In this document: one piece after another, positions 46,653 through 57,429 of the stretch | Layout: the number at the start of each line of letters is the position of its first letter | Position numbering within the stretch: position 1 is the first letter of the stretch | Source: Carex sylvatica | Taxonomy: Eukaryota; Streptophyta; Magnoliopsida; Poales; Cyperaceae | Assembly: GCA_964058845.1 (NCBI GenBank) | Contig: CAXKVR010000273.1 | Location: forward strand, 1 to 64,000 | Direction of reading: 5' to 3' | Length of the DNA: 64,000 nt | Notes under the pieces: generated by a model | What the model saw: the letters and a program-made list of their open reading frames with translations, nothing else | The model's database searches: none | Told to the model about the DNA's origin: nothing | Position numbers and translations under genes: made by a program

Positions 46653-48085
46653 AGTAAACATTATTTAATCTTTACCAATATAAAAAATAATTTTATAAAT
46701 TGGTCACCAAGTGTTTACAAATTGGTACCGAAGTTTGCAGGAATTTTCCATATGCGGAAGTGTTTATAAAAAAATAATTGTATAATGTGTAAACAGCTGC
46801 TAATGTCATATGCGGAATTTTCCATATATGAGCCTATGAGGTGCCTAATTATGAGAGAAAAAGTTGTTTATTATTTTCTGGACTGTTGAATTGGTAATTT
46901 GACTTGAGAGGTTCTCCAATTTTTAGCTAGTCTCCAATCTCGATAACCAAACAGTTAATCTCACATGCTTTGATATAATGCTAGATCTTGGTGCAACAGA
47001 AAATCTTGGTATCGTGGGGTTTCGGCCTATCTCGTAACAGAAGCCACACTTTTTGCGTGAGACTTGCTTTTATAGTTTAGGAGAAACTTAAGGCAATTAC
47101 TAAAGAAAAAAAAATAAGCACAACTATTGAACAACTTCTAATTCATATGAGGCGTTGTGGCATTGATAGTGACAAATGAATTATTTGAATTCGGTTTGAG
47201 AAGGTCAAAAATTTATAATTAGAAAATAATTCAAGTATAATTTGAGAATGATTCGAAATTATTCAGATGAGAGACCTCAGTCCTACAAGACAGAAAAAAA
47301 AAATAGAGAAAAATTTCTCGAATAATTCGTAAAATTTGTAAATTATTCAGGTTTAATTTGGCGTTCGGTTCGACATCACAAAAAATTGAATTATTTGGAT
47401 TTAATTTGCGAATAATTCGCAAATCTTGTAATTCTATTATTATAAATTCCATTGAGTGCTGGCTTGAGGATTGTGGACTCTTGTATCAATACGCCATGAC
47501 TTTAATTAATCTATATAGGTATTGTTACGTTTAAATGTTGTCGTCTTGTACAGCCGACCTGAGTGATTCTGTGATTGTTTATAATTTTATTTCAAGAACT
47601 TGGATTCTATTCACATAATGTTTTACTTAGGTACAGAATGAAAAAAATAAATAGTAAACGGCCGGGTGATCAAACATGTTCATTTTGTTATTTGATTATT
47701 TGATCAAGTATTAAATTCCACATATATTCCAGAATTTGTAAGTTCATCATAAAAAAACCACTGCTGATCAACATATTTAAATAAACTGGAAAGCAGTATA
47801 CAACAAAATATCTAAGGCTCGAAGATAAGTAATTCTCTTACAACAAAATATTCAAAATGTACCCGAATGTGCTTGATGCAAGGGATAGCTCTTTGTCTAA
47901 GACAACAAAAAGACAAAACCAACATAATCATAATTAAAATGCATATATATATTTTTTTTTGAGGGGAAGCCCGTAGGCGATTAAAATGCATATTAAGCCA
48001 GCAATATCACTTGTACTATCGAGATTGCTCTGCTTCTTTCTATTTTTTTTTGTTTTTCTTTCTCTTCGTTTCATTTTTGCGGCCT
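46653..48085. other. Intergenic, no gene seen
   Basis: Contains AATTATTCGAAT-type words from 47170 to 47440 that might be an old hAT remnant, but I found no matching ends or flanks. Otherwise AT-rich. Confidence 0.4.
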
Positions 48086-49300
48086 TTAAGCTTTTGTCTC
48101 CTTGTCGGCAACTTTGAATTTGGGCTTGTTCTTTGTTTCTGTACTGGTAGGCTTTATGAGCATTTCCATTAACTTTACAAACTCTTCCATAGACATAGGC
48201 ATGCACTTTGGCATCAACTCCTCCATGAATTCTTCAGGAAAATTCTGTGTGGACCCTCCCATAGAATTAACCATGAAATTATGAATGGAGCCTTTATTAA
48301 AATCTTTCGTGGACATTTCCATGAAGTCATTCTTAGTTGAAGAATTACCTGTGCAAACATTTACATAAATACAACTACATCATAAAGAAAGATATCTCTG
48401 ATTTAAGAGCACATCAGCTATAATTTATTGGATAAATTCTGTCCATAATTTCTTCTTGGGTTAAGTTACCTGCAACAAGCAGTTTACAATCTAACATTGA
48501 TTGAAATATTTACTGTCTATTCCTAGGTTAGGGTGGGTTGTTAATTGCCAGTATAGCTGATCATAGTAATACCAGTGAATTTTGTTCCTTGTTAAACCGT
48601 TTGCAGTAAAAAAGAAAAAAAGAAAAAAAAGAAAAAAAAAAAAAAGAAAATCAACGTTTCAGACAAAGTACACATCTTCAATAAGTTTAAAAACCAAATC
48701 TAGAAAAAAATGTTCAGAGTACCTATTACCTAATGCTCACCTCACCTACACATTTCTACTATTTTTTTTTCTTTGAATGTTTGAAGGCAAAGTAAAATTA
48801 TATGTTGTAACTTCAAATTAATTTAATCATCTAATATTTAAAATTAGTTTAATAGAACAATCGACTTCTTTCGCCATTGGATAATAATAATCAAGTGTTA
48901 AAAATTCATGTGCATTGGTTTAATAGACTAATGTGCATTTTAAATTGTGTGAAAAATTCATAAAGAAACGTTCATGGGAGAGTTCATAGGGTGATTATTG
49001 AATACTTCACATAGCTCCGGACTGTTTGCAAAATAGTAATATTTAACCTGTGTTGTGGCGTCTGAACAATTTCTGAATAAATGCCCAGACCTCAGAAAAG
49101 AATTTCCAAATAGCCCGATATAGTCCCTGACAAGCTGACCCCACCGTCTGACAAGCTGACCCCACCATCTTCACAGCATAACTTATTATGGCACCCATTC
49201 TTTTGATCAATTCTCTACCTTTCTTATGTTTAACTGTATTGAAGTATAAAATCATGCTGGGTTGTTCTTTTATAGATGGTTCGAGACTCCAAGGGTTCAT
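48086..49300 (-). CDS. Hypothetical protein, 171 residues, two exons
   Basis: Exon 1 (49300-49048) and exon 2 (48348-48086) join in frame across a 699-bp GT-AG intron to give 171 residues. I recognise no family. Residues 36-79 are mainly hydrophobic and aromatic with basic residues, could form an amphipathic or membrane-associated helix, and contain a seven-residue tandem duplication (VGSACQT at 46-52, VGSACQG at 53-59). The second half is rich in Met, Glu and Pro (PEEFMEELMPKCMPMSMEEF) and ends in a Lys-rich tail. Support is the in-frame splice, the two open exons and Kozak-like AAGATG; nothing else confirms expression. It could be a young or orphan gene, or chance. The intron carries a long A/G-rich tract. 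Confidence 0.45.
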
Positions 49301-49671
49301 CTTAAATTTCTTGGTTAGAGAAGTTTAATTGAAATAATTAAATTGTTTGTGGCATAGGAAGAGATTTGTTTCATAGGAACTAGGTGATAATGAATTCTTT
49401 TTGGTAGATAAAGGTGATAATTAATATTTATCGCCTTGGAGAAGTAAATGAGATACCCTAGGGCGGGCTGATCTTAATTGTTTTCATTAGATAAAAAGTA
49501 TGGCATTTATTTATCTAAGCATATATGTTTATCTGTCCACAAGCACAAGCGACACACTAAAGCATTAGTTAAAAGAATAAATACTTAATGGGACAATTGA
49601 TTAATTAAACTACTTTTTGCATCATTTTCTTATGCTGGCTTTTGAACTGAAGAGAACATGTGTAACTGCAA

Positions 49672-49775
49672 CAATTGGGGTCTTTTCTCAAAATATTAGT
49701 GCTGTGCAATAATTTTAATATTTTATTGAAGTTCTTAATATTTATTGCACAACACTAATATTTTGACACCAATTG
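49672..49775. repeat. Near-perfect 104-bp hairpin
   Basis: CAATTGG...CCAATTG at the outer ends, then AAAATATTAGTG against CACTAATATTTT, and TGTGCAATAA against TTATTGCACA, with a loop of about 12 bases near 49722. It could be a very small foldback element or a small-RNA precursor-like hairpin. No flanking target duplication was identified. Confidence 0.7.
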
Positions 49776-50368
49776 AAATTCGAATAACAGTCCTAATTAT
49801 ATATAAGCTCTTTAGAAATACAAAATACGTCCCAGGAGACTGTTTTCAATCTCTTTTATTCCTTTTTTTTTCTTTTGATAAATGGTCCAGCATTTATCTA
49901 TCCAAATTTAAATGTGAAAGGCCGATAGTTGATTCCCACTCGCGCATAATCACATGCCACAGAAATCATGACTGTACTTGATAATTAACAAAATGCCATT
50001 AGTATGGATCAAAAAGCAGTCAACTTATCAAAAACACAAGTATTCTTTTTTCACATAAAAAAAAAAACCGAAAAACAAAGAAACAAGACTAAGATTCAAC
50101 AGAGACTCTATTTTATGTGAATAATTCTAACGGACATTGAAGCTTTTATGTATGTCATATCTTAACGTATATATAACTTATGCCTAAATATATGGTAACT
50201 ATCATTTTCTTATTCAAGGTCGGGTATTTTCGTCAGTAGATGAAAAAAAAATAGTTTGCACAAAATACTTAGATCTAGATATTAGGGATTGTCATGACTC
50301 ATGAGCGAGGCTAGAGTACAATACATAGCGCGCAAATTTATTCATACTAAGGATTCTTTTTTTTTTTT

Positions 50369-50719
50369 GAGCGAAGCTACAGTACTATGCATAGCGCACA
50401 CATTGATTTATGGATTTTTTTTTTTTTTTAGTTCAAGCCGTCAATCCAAACACTGATCTCCATGCAAAAATTAATGCCAAAACTAACATTTTTTAATGAT
50501 AGAAAATCACTTGATCTATCTTTACGGACCATTTGAAAATAGTACTTTGCTACCTATCTAAAAAAAAGTAAACAAATTGTATAAAATTACATTTTTAAGT
50601 ACATTTTCATATGAATATCATGTTCAATAGTTAGGATTGACTATTTGAATATTAAAAATGAAGATATAGATCCATAGTATTGAGCGATGTGCGCTTTGCA
50701 TAGTATTGTAGCTTCACTC
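50369..50719. mobile_element. Foldback MITE downstream of the oxidoreductase gene
   Basis: Ends GAGCGAAGCTACAGTACTAT and TGCATAGTATTGTAGCTTCA are inverted, with AGCGCACA against TGTGCGCT. A second left-end-like sequence (GAGCGAGGCTAGAGTACAAT) lies just outside at 50304. The right arm contains AATATCATGTTCAATAG and GATTGACTATTTGAATATT, homologous to the 1635-2044 element. Half of it recurs in the duplicated block at 60294. Confidence 0.7.
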
Positions 50720-50922
50720 ACAATTTTCTTATATAAAGATGCTCAATTTGATTGTCCCTTAAAATTTAATAGTTATAAATCTGAATGTATGTTGAGATAA
50801 AGATGTACAAAAAAAATAGAATGCGTATTACAATAACTCTCGATCTTACAAATTTACGATAGTGGTACCATAATATGGACCCCAGTTTCAGTAGTGGAAC
50901 AACTATATAGACTTTGTTTTTG

Positions 50923-53900
50923 TCATCGAGACAGAACTTCTTCAATGGTTACAAAACAGCCTTTTTCAATGGAGAGCTGGCCTGCCACACCGATGGCTAC
51001 AGACAGCAATCCATCGTGCAAGTTAACAGGTGGGCCTGAACTGTCTTGACCTCTAATGGCAGCAAGGAAATTCAAGTGCTCTAAATAGCTTGACCCATGG
51101 TGAAGCCCATCATACCTCATAAAAAGTTGAAAGAAACCAATTAAATGTATTATATTATGTTTTTATTTTGTATAGTCCGATTGTTAACAATTTGTTAGTA
51201 AACATAATAACAATTAAAAATAGGCTCATACTTAATTCTTTCATCCTCGGGTTTTATTGTGGTGACTCCATCTCTCCCAGTTTTTCTCATTCCAACACGA
51301 ACAATGCTCTCTGGAACAAAGGCTTCGCCCTGCCAACAAACGCCAAATTTGTTTTTCAACTTTGTAAAAAGCTGATGTTTCTCCTCGAAGGGCAAAAAGG
51401 TAACTAGGAAGTGCTATGTTATGTTTGTAGTTGTACCTTTCCAATGTCACCGACAACAGAAATCTCTTGCTCGTTTTGGCTTCCCTCAGCAAACATGCAG
51501 AGGTCGAGCATTCCACGTGAGCCATTGTCAAATTCCACTATTACATATGCATTGTCTATTATGTCCGGTACCTGATGTTTCCGGTTAAACAAAAATTAAT
51601 GCATTCCTTTAAGTTGGTAAAAAAAACCTAATTTATATCTTTTAGGTATTTTATTTCTAGTTTTGAATTTTCAAGCCATAATTTCAATTTCACCCAGTAC
51701 CTACATGAATTAACTTTAACCATTATGATGTAGATAAGAAAAAACTGACAGACTGCCATACACACATCTTGATGTTCTGAATTTAAATGAAACTTAAACT
51801 GAAAAATATAGAAGTTGAGAATAAATCAGAGAAACAAAGAGAGAATTTTTGGAAATCTGACCTTGCCGTCATAAACCTCATCCTTATGGTTAACATCAAT
51901 AGCACCAGAAGCCATTACTCGAACAGGATTCGCACCAGCAAATAGCCGCATCAAATCAAAAAAGTGGCAGCATTTCTCTACCAGTGTTCCCCCACTGTTT
52001 ATGTTGAACCTATTCCAGTTATTCACCTTTGGGAGAAATATTGAAGCAAAAGGAGTAACTTATTTAGAACATGACCATCAACAAAGGATTTTGAAAACAA
52101 AGCAATCAATAAGCAAAAATGTTGCATGCTGGTACCAACTGAAAGGTACAGTATTGTACTTGATAAAAGATATTAACTGGTACTATCTAATGAAGCAATT
52201 TACAATGGTTAAAAAGACCAAAATCAAATTGATACCATACCTTGACTAAAAAAGGAAACCGGTGCTCACGAATAGCAACCATTTTAACATGCCCAAGGGT
52301 CCCACTTTTAACAACTTCAATGAGCTTCGCAACAGGAGGCATATAGCGGTACTCTAGCCCCACCTGGACAAGTATTTCTGGCCTTTGTTTAGCTGCTTCC
52401 ACAACCTGTAAAAAGTGAAAATAATCTATTACTTGAATTTTAAATGGAACATTGGACAATGATGGGCTCTTCCCAAATTGGAGTGCAACACCAGCTGGTT
52501 GTACCAGCATTTCAACTTCACACTATCTTACTTGCACAATGGTATTTTTTCGAATGAACAAATAAATAATAGCATAACCTGTCCAACACATTCTGGGATA
52601 TACAAGTCAATGTACTAAATATGATCTCATCACACTTGATATTGATAGCCAAATTATATACCTCGCTAGGATTGCTCTTAGCAACAAAAAAATTGTACCT
52701 ACCTTTTTGCAATCTTGAACAGTTGTGCACAGAGGTTTCTCCACTAGTATGTGGTGAGGCTTTCGATGCTGAATTATGTCCATTAATATTTCAAAATGAG
52801 TCATATTAGGAGACGACACAACCACCACATCACATAGCCCACTGTCTAGTAATTCCATATGCCCTGAAAATGCCTACAAAATTGCTTTGACCTGTTAGTA
52901 CATTTTAGGTTACTACTAAATAATAAGTGTTTGGAAAGTAAATTGCAGTCAAACAGCCGTAATAAGTATTTTATTTGTTATTCTCCTATAGGTATCGTAA
53001 TTTGTAAGGAGGTTGGCTACTATGCTTATATAAGCATATCCCCACATATGCTTATAACTCATTTTTGTATTTTCAATGTCCAAATGGTCGATCGGAACCG
53101 TTCATCTTGTTCTCCATATTAATATGTTCTTGGAGACCAAATTTTATATTTTTCTGAATTTGTTTACTATTTATTAAGCCACTTTAAAAATCTCTGATCC
53201 AACGGTGGCTTAACAAAACAGTAAAATCAGAAGCCACCGTTGGATCAGATATTTTCAAATTGGCTTAATAAATAGTAAACAAATTCAGAAAAATGTAAAA
53301 TTTGGTCTCCAAGAACATATTAATATGGAGAACAAGATGAACGGTTCCGATCGACCATTTGGAAATTGAAAACACAAAAATGAGTTATAAGCATATGTGG
53401 GGATATGCTTATATAAGCATAGTAGCCAACCTCATTTGTAAGGACCTAACTTCAGCATTACATATAGTTTCTTAGCAAATAACACCCTTCATCTTGATAA
53501 ATTACTTCGTCAACAAATATCAAAGATTATCTTTTCGAATGATACCTTGACATTTTTTAATGAATATAAAAACTAAATTTCATAAATTGGGGCACGCCAT
53601 CCTCCTCTTTGTCCTATTAATAATCCATATCTGTTTTTCCCTAAAATAATTAAATTCACAAAGGAATTCTAAGGAAATTTGGGTCATTTTGGTTCATTTA
53701 ACTCTTAACCGTTGAGGCTTATTTGCAGTCTTACAGATGAATCTAAAAATTATAAACCAGGAAGCAAATAGTAAGTGCGTCGAGTGGTTTTTTTTTTTCC
53801 TGAAACGCACAACATCATAGGTACCCTGTAAAACATGAAATATTATGAATACCCCTTAAAAAACCACCAAAAAATAAAACTCCAGAAGAAGGGAGAGGAG

Positions 53901-54373
53901 ACCGGATTGTCCAAGCAAGTTTACTTGCTCCAGTAACTTAAATTTTGGAGGAGAGCCAAAAGGAACCAAGACACAAAAATGAATGCTATTCTCCTCCAAT
54001 CTTTACCCCCAATTTGGAGGGTAGCTTCTATCCTATCTTCTTCCATTCCCTTCTCTTCCTTCCCTCTAAATTTAATGTATATCGGATGAGAGCACCCCAG
54101 TATCCCAGCAAACATGTAGCAGCGTTTCCAGAGGTGTGTGGTGCCACATGGCTCCTCCTGATTGGAGGAATGGTATCAAAGATAGGAGAGTACCTGCGGC
54201 GAAGGGAGACCAAGGGAGCGCGCGAGGTCGAGAGTGAGATCGAGCGAAGGAGGGTGAGGATCGGCGATACATGTCAGGACGACACCTTCGCTGCGCAGGT
54301 GGGCCAGGTTTGCCACGTGTTCCCTCCCCATCATCCCCACCCCAACTATTCCGTACCTCATCATCTCCTCCAT
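50923..54373 (-). CDS. Gfo/Idh/MocA-family oxidoreductase (inositol 2-dehydrogenase-like)
   Basis: Seven exons join in frame: 54373-54194, 52873-52703, 52405-52241, 52026-51862, 51571-51437, 51329-51232 and 51115-50923. They encode 368 residues, the normal length. The N-terminal Rossmann fold starts [10 protein letters not shown] (7-16, the GxGxxG dinucleotide site), followed by [11 protein letters not shown]. The family signature EKP is at 105-107, with Lys106 the expected catalytic or cofactor-contact residue. The C-terminal domain has [18 protein letters not shown] (184-201), whose Lys190 and His193 fit the family's active-site block. The enzyme should be a soluble NAD(P)-dependent dehydrogenase acting on a sugar, polyol or related alcohol; the exact substrate is not evident. 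Intron 1 (1.32 kb) contains a Mutator-type foldback element. The end of exon 7 is duplicated at 60.7-60.9 kb. No defects are seen. Confidence 0.93.
53009..53433. mobile_element. Mutator-type foldback MITE in intron 1 of the oxidoreductase gene
   Basis: Inverted ends GAGGTTGGCTACTATGC and GCATAGTAGCCAACCTC are flanked by an exact 9-bp duplication ATTTGTAAG (53000-53008 and 53434-53442). The inner arms carry CCGTTCATCTTGTTCTCC, GAGACCAAATTTTATATTTT and TTGGATCAG, the core shared with the 26-29 kb elements. This copy gives the clearest target duplication for that group. 425 bp, nearly a perfect hairpin. Confidence 0.92.
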
Positions 54374-54565
54374 CCTATAGGGAGTGAGGGAGATTTGGCG
54401 AGTAGCGATTAGACTGAGAAGTTAGAATCATTCTTTTCTTTAGTTTTACGGATTATTGTATGTAATTATCCTTTCTTAAATCAAAATTTATTTTCCGAAA
54501 TAATTTCTGCGGTTAAATTTAAATTGACAGAATGTATAGTAAAAGCCAGATGTATACCAAAAATG

Positions 54566-56676
54566 CCGAGTTTTTAAAAAATATCCAAATTTATAAATAA
54601 TTTATTAAAAATAACTAAGGTTTGAGAAAAAGTTTAAAAATACCCAACCCGCGAAAAAAATTCGCGATCCGGAATTTTTTATTCCAGTCAGTGAAAAAAA
54701 TCCGCGATCCCAGAATTTTATTAATTTTTTTTTTAAGATTATGTTGTTCAGTTTGTTTGGATTTAAATTAGTTTAAATTGTTAAGTTCGAGATTTGTATG
54801 AATTGTTAAGTTAGAGTGCATCTGAGTTCAACTTTGTACCTCTGGTTAATATAGTAAAGTATCTTCAAAAATCATAAAAATTGATCGCTCTTGACATCGT
54901 ACAACAAGACTGTGAATTTTCGTACAAAATCTCGAAATAGATCGCGAGATATCATCTCTCAAAAATTGCCCCAACGGCTGAAGGAGTGCATCTGAGCCCA
55001 ACTTTGCATCTCTGGTTAACATAGCAAAATATCTTCAAAAATCATGAAAATTGACCGACATGCAGTCTTTATATCGTAGAACAATACTGTGAAGTTTCAT
55101 ACAAAATCTCGAAATAGATCGCGAGATATCATCTCTCAAAAATTGCCCCAACGGCTGAAGGAGTACATCTGAGCCCAACTTTGCATCTCTGGTTAACATA
55201 GAAAAACATCTTCAAAAATCATGAAAATTGACCGACATGCAGTCTTTATATCGTAGAACAATACTGTGAAGTTTCATACAAAATCTCGAAATAGATCGCG
55301 AGATATCATCTCTCAAAAATTGCCCCAACGGCTCAAGGAGTGCTTCTGAGCCCAACTTTGCACCTCTGGTTAACATAGCAAAACATCTTCAAAAATCATG
55401 AAAATTGACCGACACACAGTCTTGACATCGTAGAACAAGACTGTGAATTTTCATACAAAATCTCAAAACAGATCGCGAAATATCATATCTAAAAAACTAC
55501 CACAACTGCTGAAGGAGTGCTTATGAGCTCAACTTTGCACCTCTGGTTAACATAGCAAAACATCTTCAAAAATCATGAAAATTGACCGACATGCAGTCTT
55601 GACATCGAAATTTTTATGTCAAGACTGCATGTCGGTCAATTTTCATGATTTTTGAAGATGTTTTGCTATGTTAACCAGAGGTGCAAAGTTGGGCTCAGAA
55701 GCACTCCTTCAGCCATTGGGACAATTTTTGAGAGATGATATCTCGCGATCTATTTCGAGATTTTGTATGAAACTTCACAGTATTGTTCCATGATATAAAG
55801 ACTGCATGTCGGTCAATTTTCATGATTTTTGAAGATGTTTTGCTATGTTAACCAGAGGTGCAAAGTTGGGCTCAGAAGCACTCCTTGAGCCGTTGGGGCA
55901 ATTTTTGAGAGATGATATCTCGCGATCTATTTCGAGATTTTGTATGAAACTTCACAGTATTGTTCTATGATATAAAGACTGCATGTCGGTCAATTTTCAT
56001 GATTTTTGAAGATGTTTTGCTATGTTAACTAGAGATGCAAAGTTGGACTCAGATGCACTCCTTCAGCCGTTGGGGCAATTTTTGAGAGATGATATCTCGC
56101 GATCTATTTCGAGATTTTATACGAAAATTCACAGTCTTGTTGTACGATGTCAAGACTGCATGTCGGTCAATTTTCATGATTTTTGAAGATGTTTTGCTAT
56201 GCTAACCAGAGGTGCAAATTTGGGCTCAGAAGCACTCCTTCAGCCGTTGGGGCAGTTTTTGAGAGATGATATCTCGCGATCTGTTTCGAGATTTTGTATG
56301 AAACTTCACAGTCTTGTTCTACAATGTCAAGACTGCATGTCGGTCAATTTTCATGATTTTTGAAAATACTTTGCTATATTAACCAGAAGTGCAAAGTTGA
56401 ACTCAGATGCATTCTAACTTAACAATTCATACAAATCTCGAACTTAACAATTTAAACTAATTTAAATCAAAACAAACTGAACAAATAATCTTAAAAAAAT
56501 AAAAAAAATAAAAAATTAATAAAATTCTCGGACCGCGGATTTTTTTCCATATGCCGGAATAAAAAATTTCGGACCGTGAATTTTTTCCGCGGATTGGATA
56601 TTTTTAAAAAATTTCTCAAACCTTTGTTATTTTGAATAAATTATTTATAAATTTAGGTATTTTTAAAAAAACTCGG
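54566..56676. mobile_element. Giant foldback element, 2.1 kb, with tandem-repeat arms
   Basis: The left arm (54566-55605) and right arm (55616-56676) are inverted complements around a 10-base loop. The tips are CCGAGTTTTTAAAAA and TTTTTAAAAAAACTCGG. The flanks CCAAAAATG (54557-54565) and CCAAAAACG (56677-56685) match at 8 of 9 bases, suggesting a Mutator-like 9-bp duplication. Next come AT-rich subterminal blocks with TTCGCGATCCGGAATTTT and CCGCGGATTTTT words. The inner arms consist of units with a 177-bp period (starts near 54814, 54984, 55161, 55338 and 55515; the first step is about 170). No open reading frame of note; no transposase. It cannot move alone. Confidence 0.85.
54814..56406. 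repeat. 177-bp tandem repeat arrays in opposite orientation
   Basis: About four and a half units run rightward to 55605, and the same number are inverted from 55616 to about 56406. Each unit contains AACTTTGCACCTCTGGTTAA, AAAAATCATGAAAATTGACC, GACATGCAGTCTT, TCTCGAAATAGATCGCGAGA and TTGCCCCAACGGCTGAAGGA. Units differ by only a few bases, so the arrays have expanded or been homogenised fairly recently. Confidence 0.88.
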
Positions 56677-56685
56677 CCAAAAACG

Positions 56686-57425
56686 TGCGGAGCAGCACAA
56701 TATAAAGATTTTAACATTTTAAGCTTTGATAAATTTGATGAAATTCATCTAATGCAATAATAAAGTATATTTTGTTATCTTTCCGAATTACTCTTTCTTC
56801 TATTCAGATTGCAATACAAAACTTCTAAAAAACGACAACAGAAATCCATTATTACTAAATTGACCAATACAACCGTCCTGAAACTTGTCGATGTTAGTGT
56901 CCAATTTAAGTCCAATTACAATAACCGTTACCGGAACAGCTGACATTCATGTTGTCAGAAAGCTAGTTGTAATAATAGCGTAGCGAATTATGTGAGAGAG
57001 CGTGAGAGGTTATTAAAAACGTACAATAAATGTAGAGAAGAGTTCAATTTGAATGTGAAAAATGGATCTTCAGTTTTAATTAGTTCTTAATTAATTGTGG
57101 TTACTTAGAATTTTAAACATAATTAATTTGAATTTTAAGTATATTTGATATAATTTTAAATTATATTGGGTAAATATATTAGTTATTAGAATTTAGGATG
57201 ATAAATATATTATTATAAAATTTGAAGTGGTTTATACGTAATTTCGTAATTTTTGAGTGGTATATGAAATTCCTCCTAAAAAATATTGAGCTCGTGATTT
57301 TCTCTTATATTTTCAATCAAAATTTCAGTGTTCAAAAATTAATTTTGAGTCGTGGAATAACAAAAGCTAATTTCTCACAAATAATATACTTGTATCGAGT
57401 TACTTAAATGATCTCATACACTGAT
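56686..57425. other. Intergenic, no gene seen
   Basis: AT-rich DNA without a recognised feature between the giant foldback and the LINE. Confidence 0.45.
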
Positions 57426-57429
57426 ACAC

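Noticed and set aside
47160..47445. Possible hAT remnant with AATTATTCGAAT words
   Set aside because: No inverted ends or 8-bp flanks could be identified.
53945..54412. 155-residue open frame on the plus strand
   Set aside because: It lies antisense to exon 1 of the oxidoreductase and part of intron 1; the minus-strand frame has the Rossmann motif and correct splice sites.
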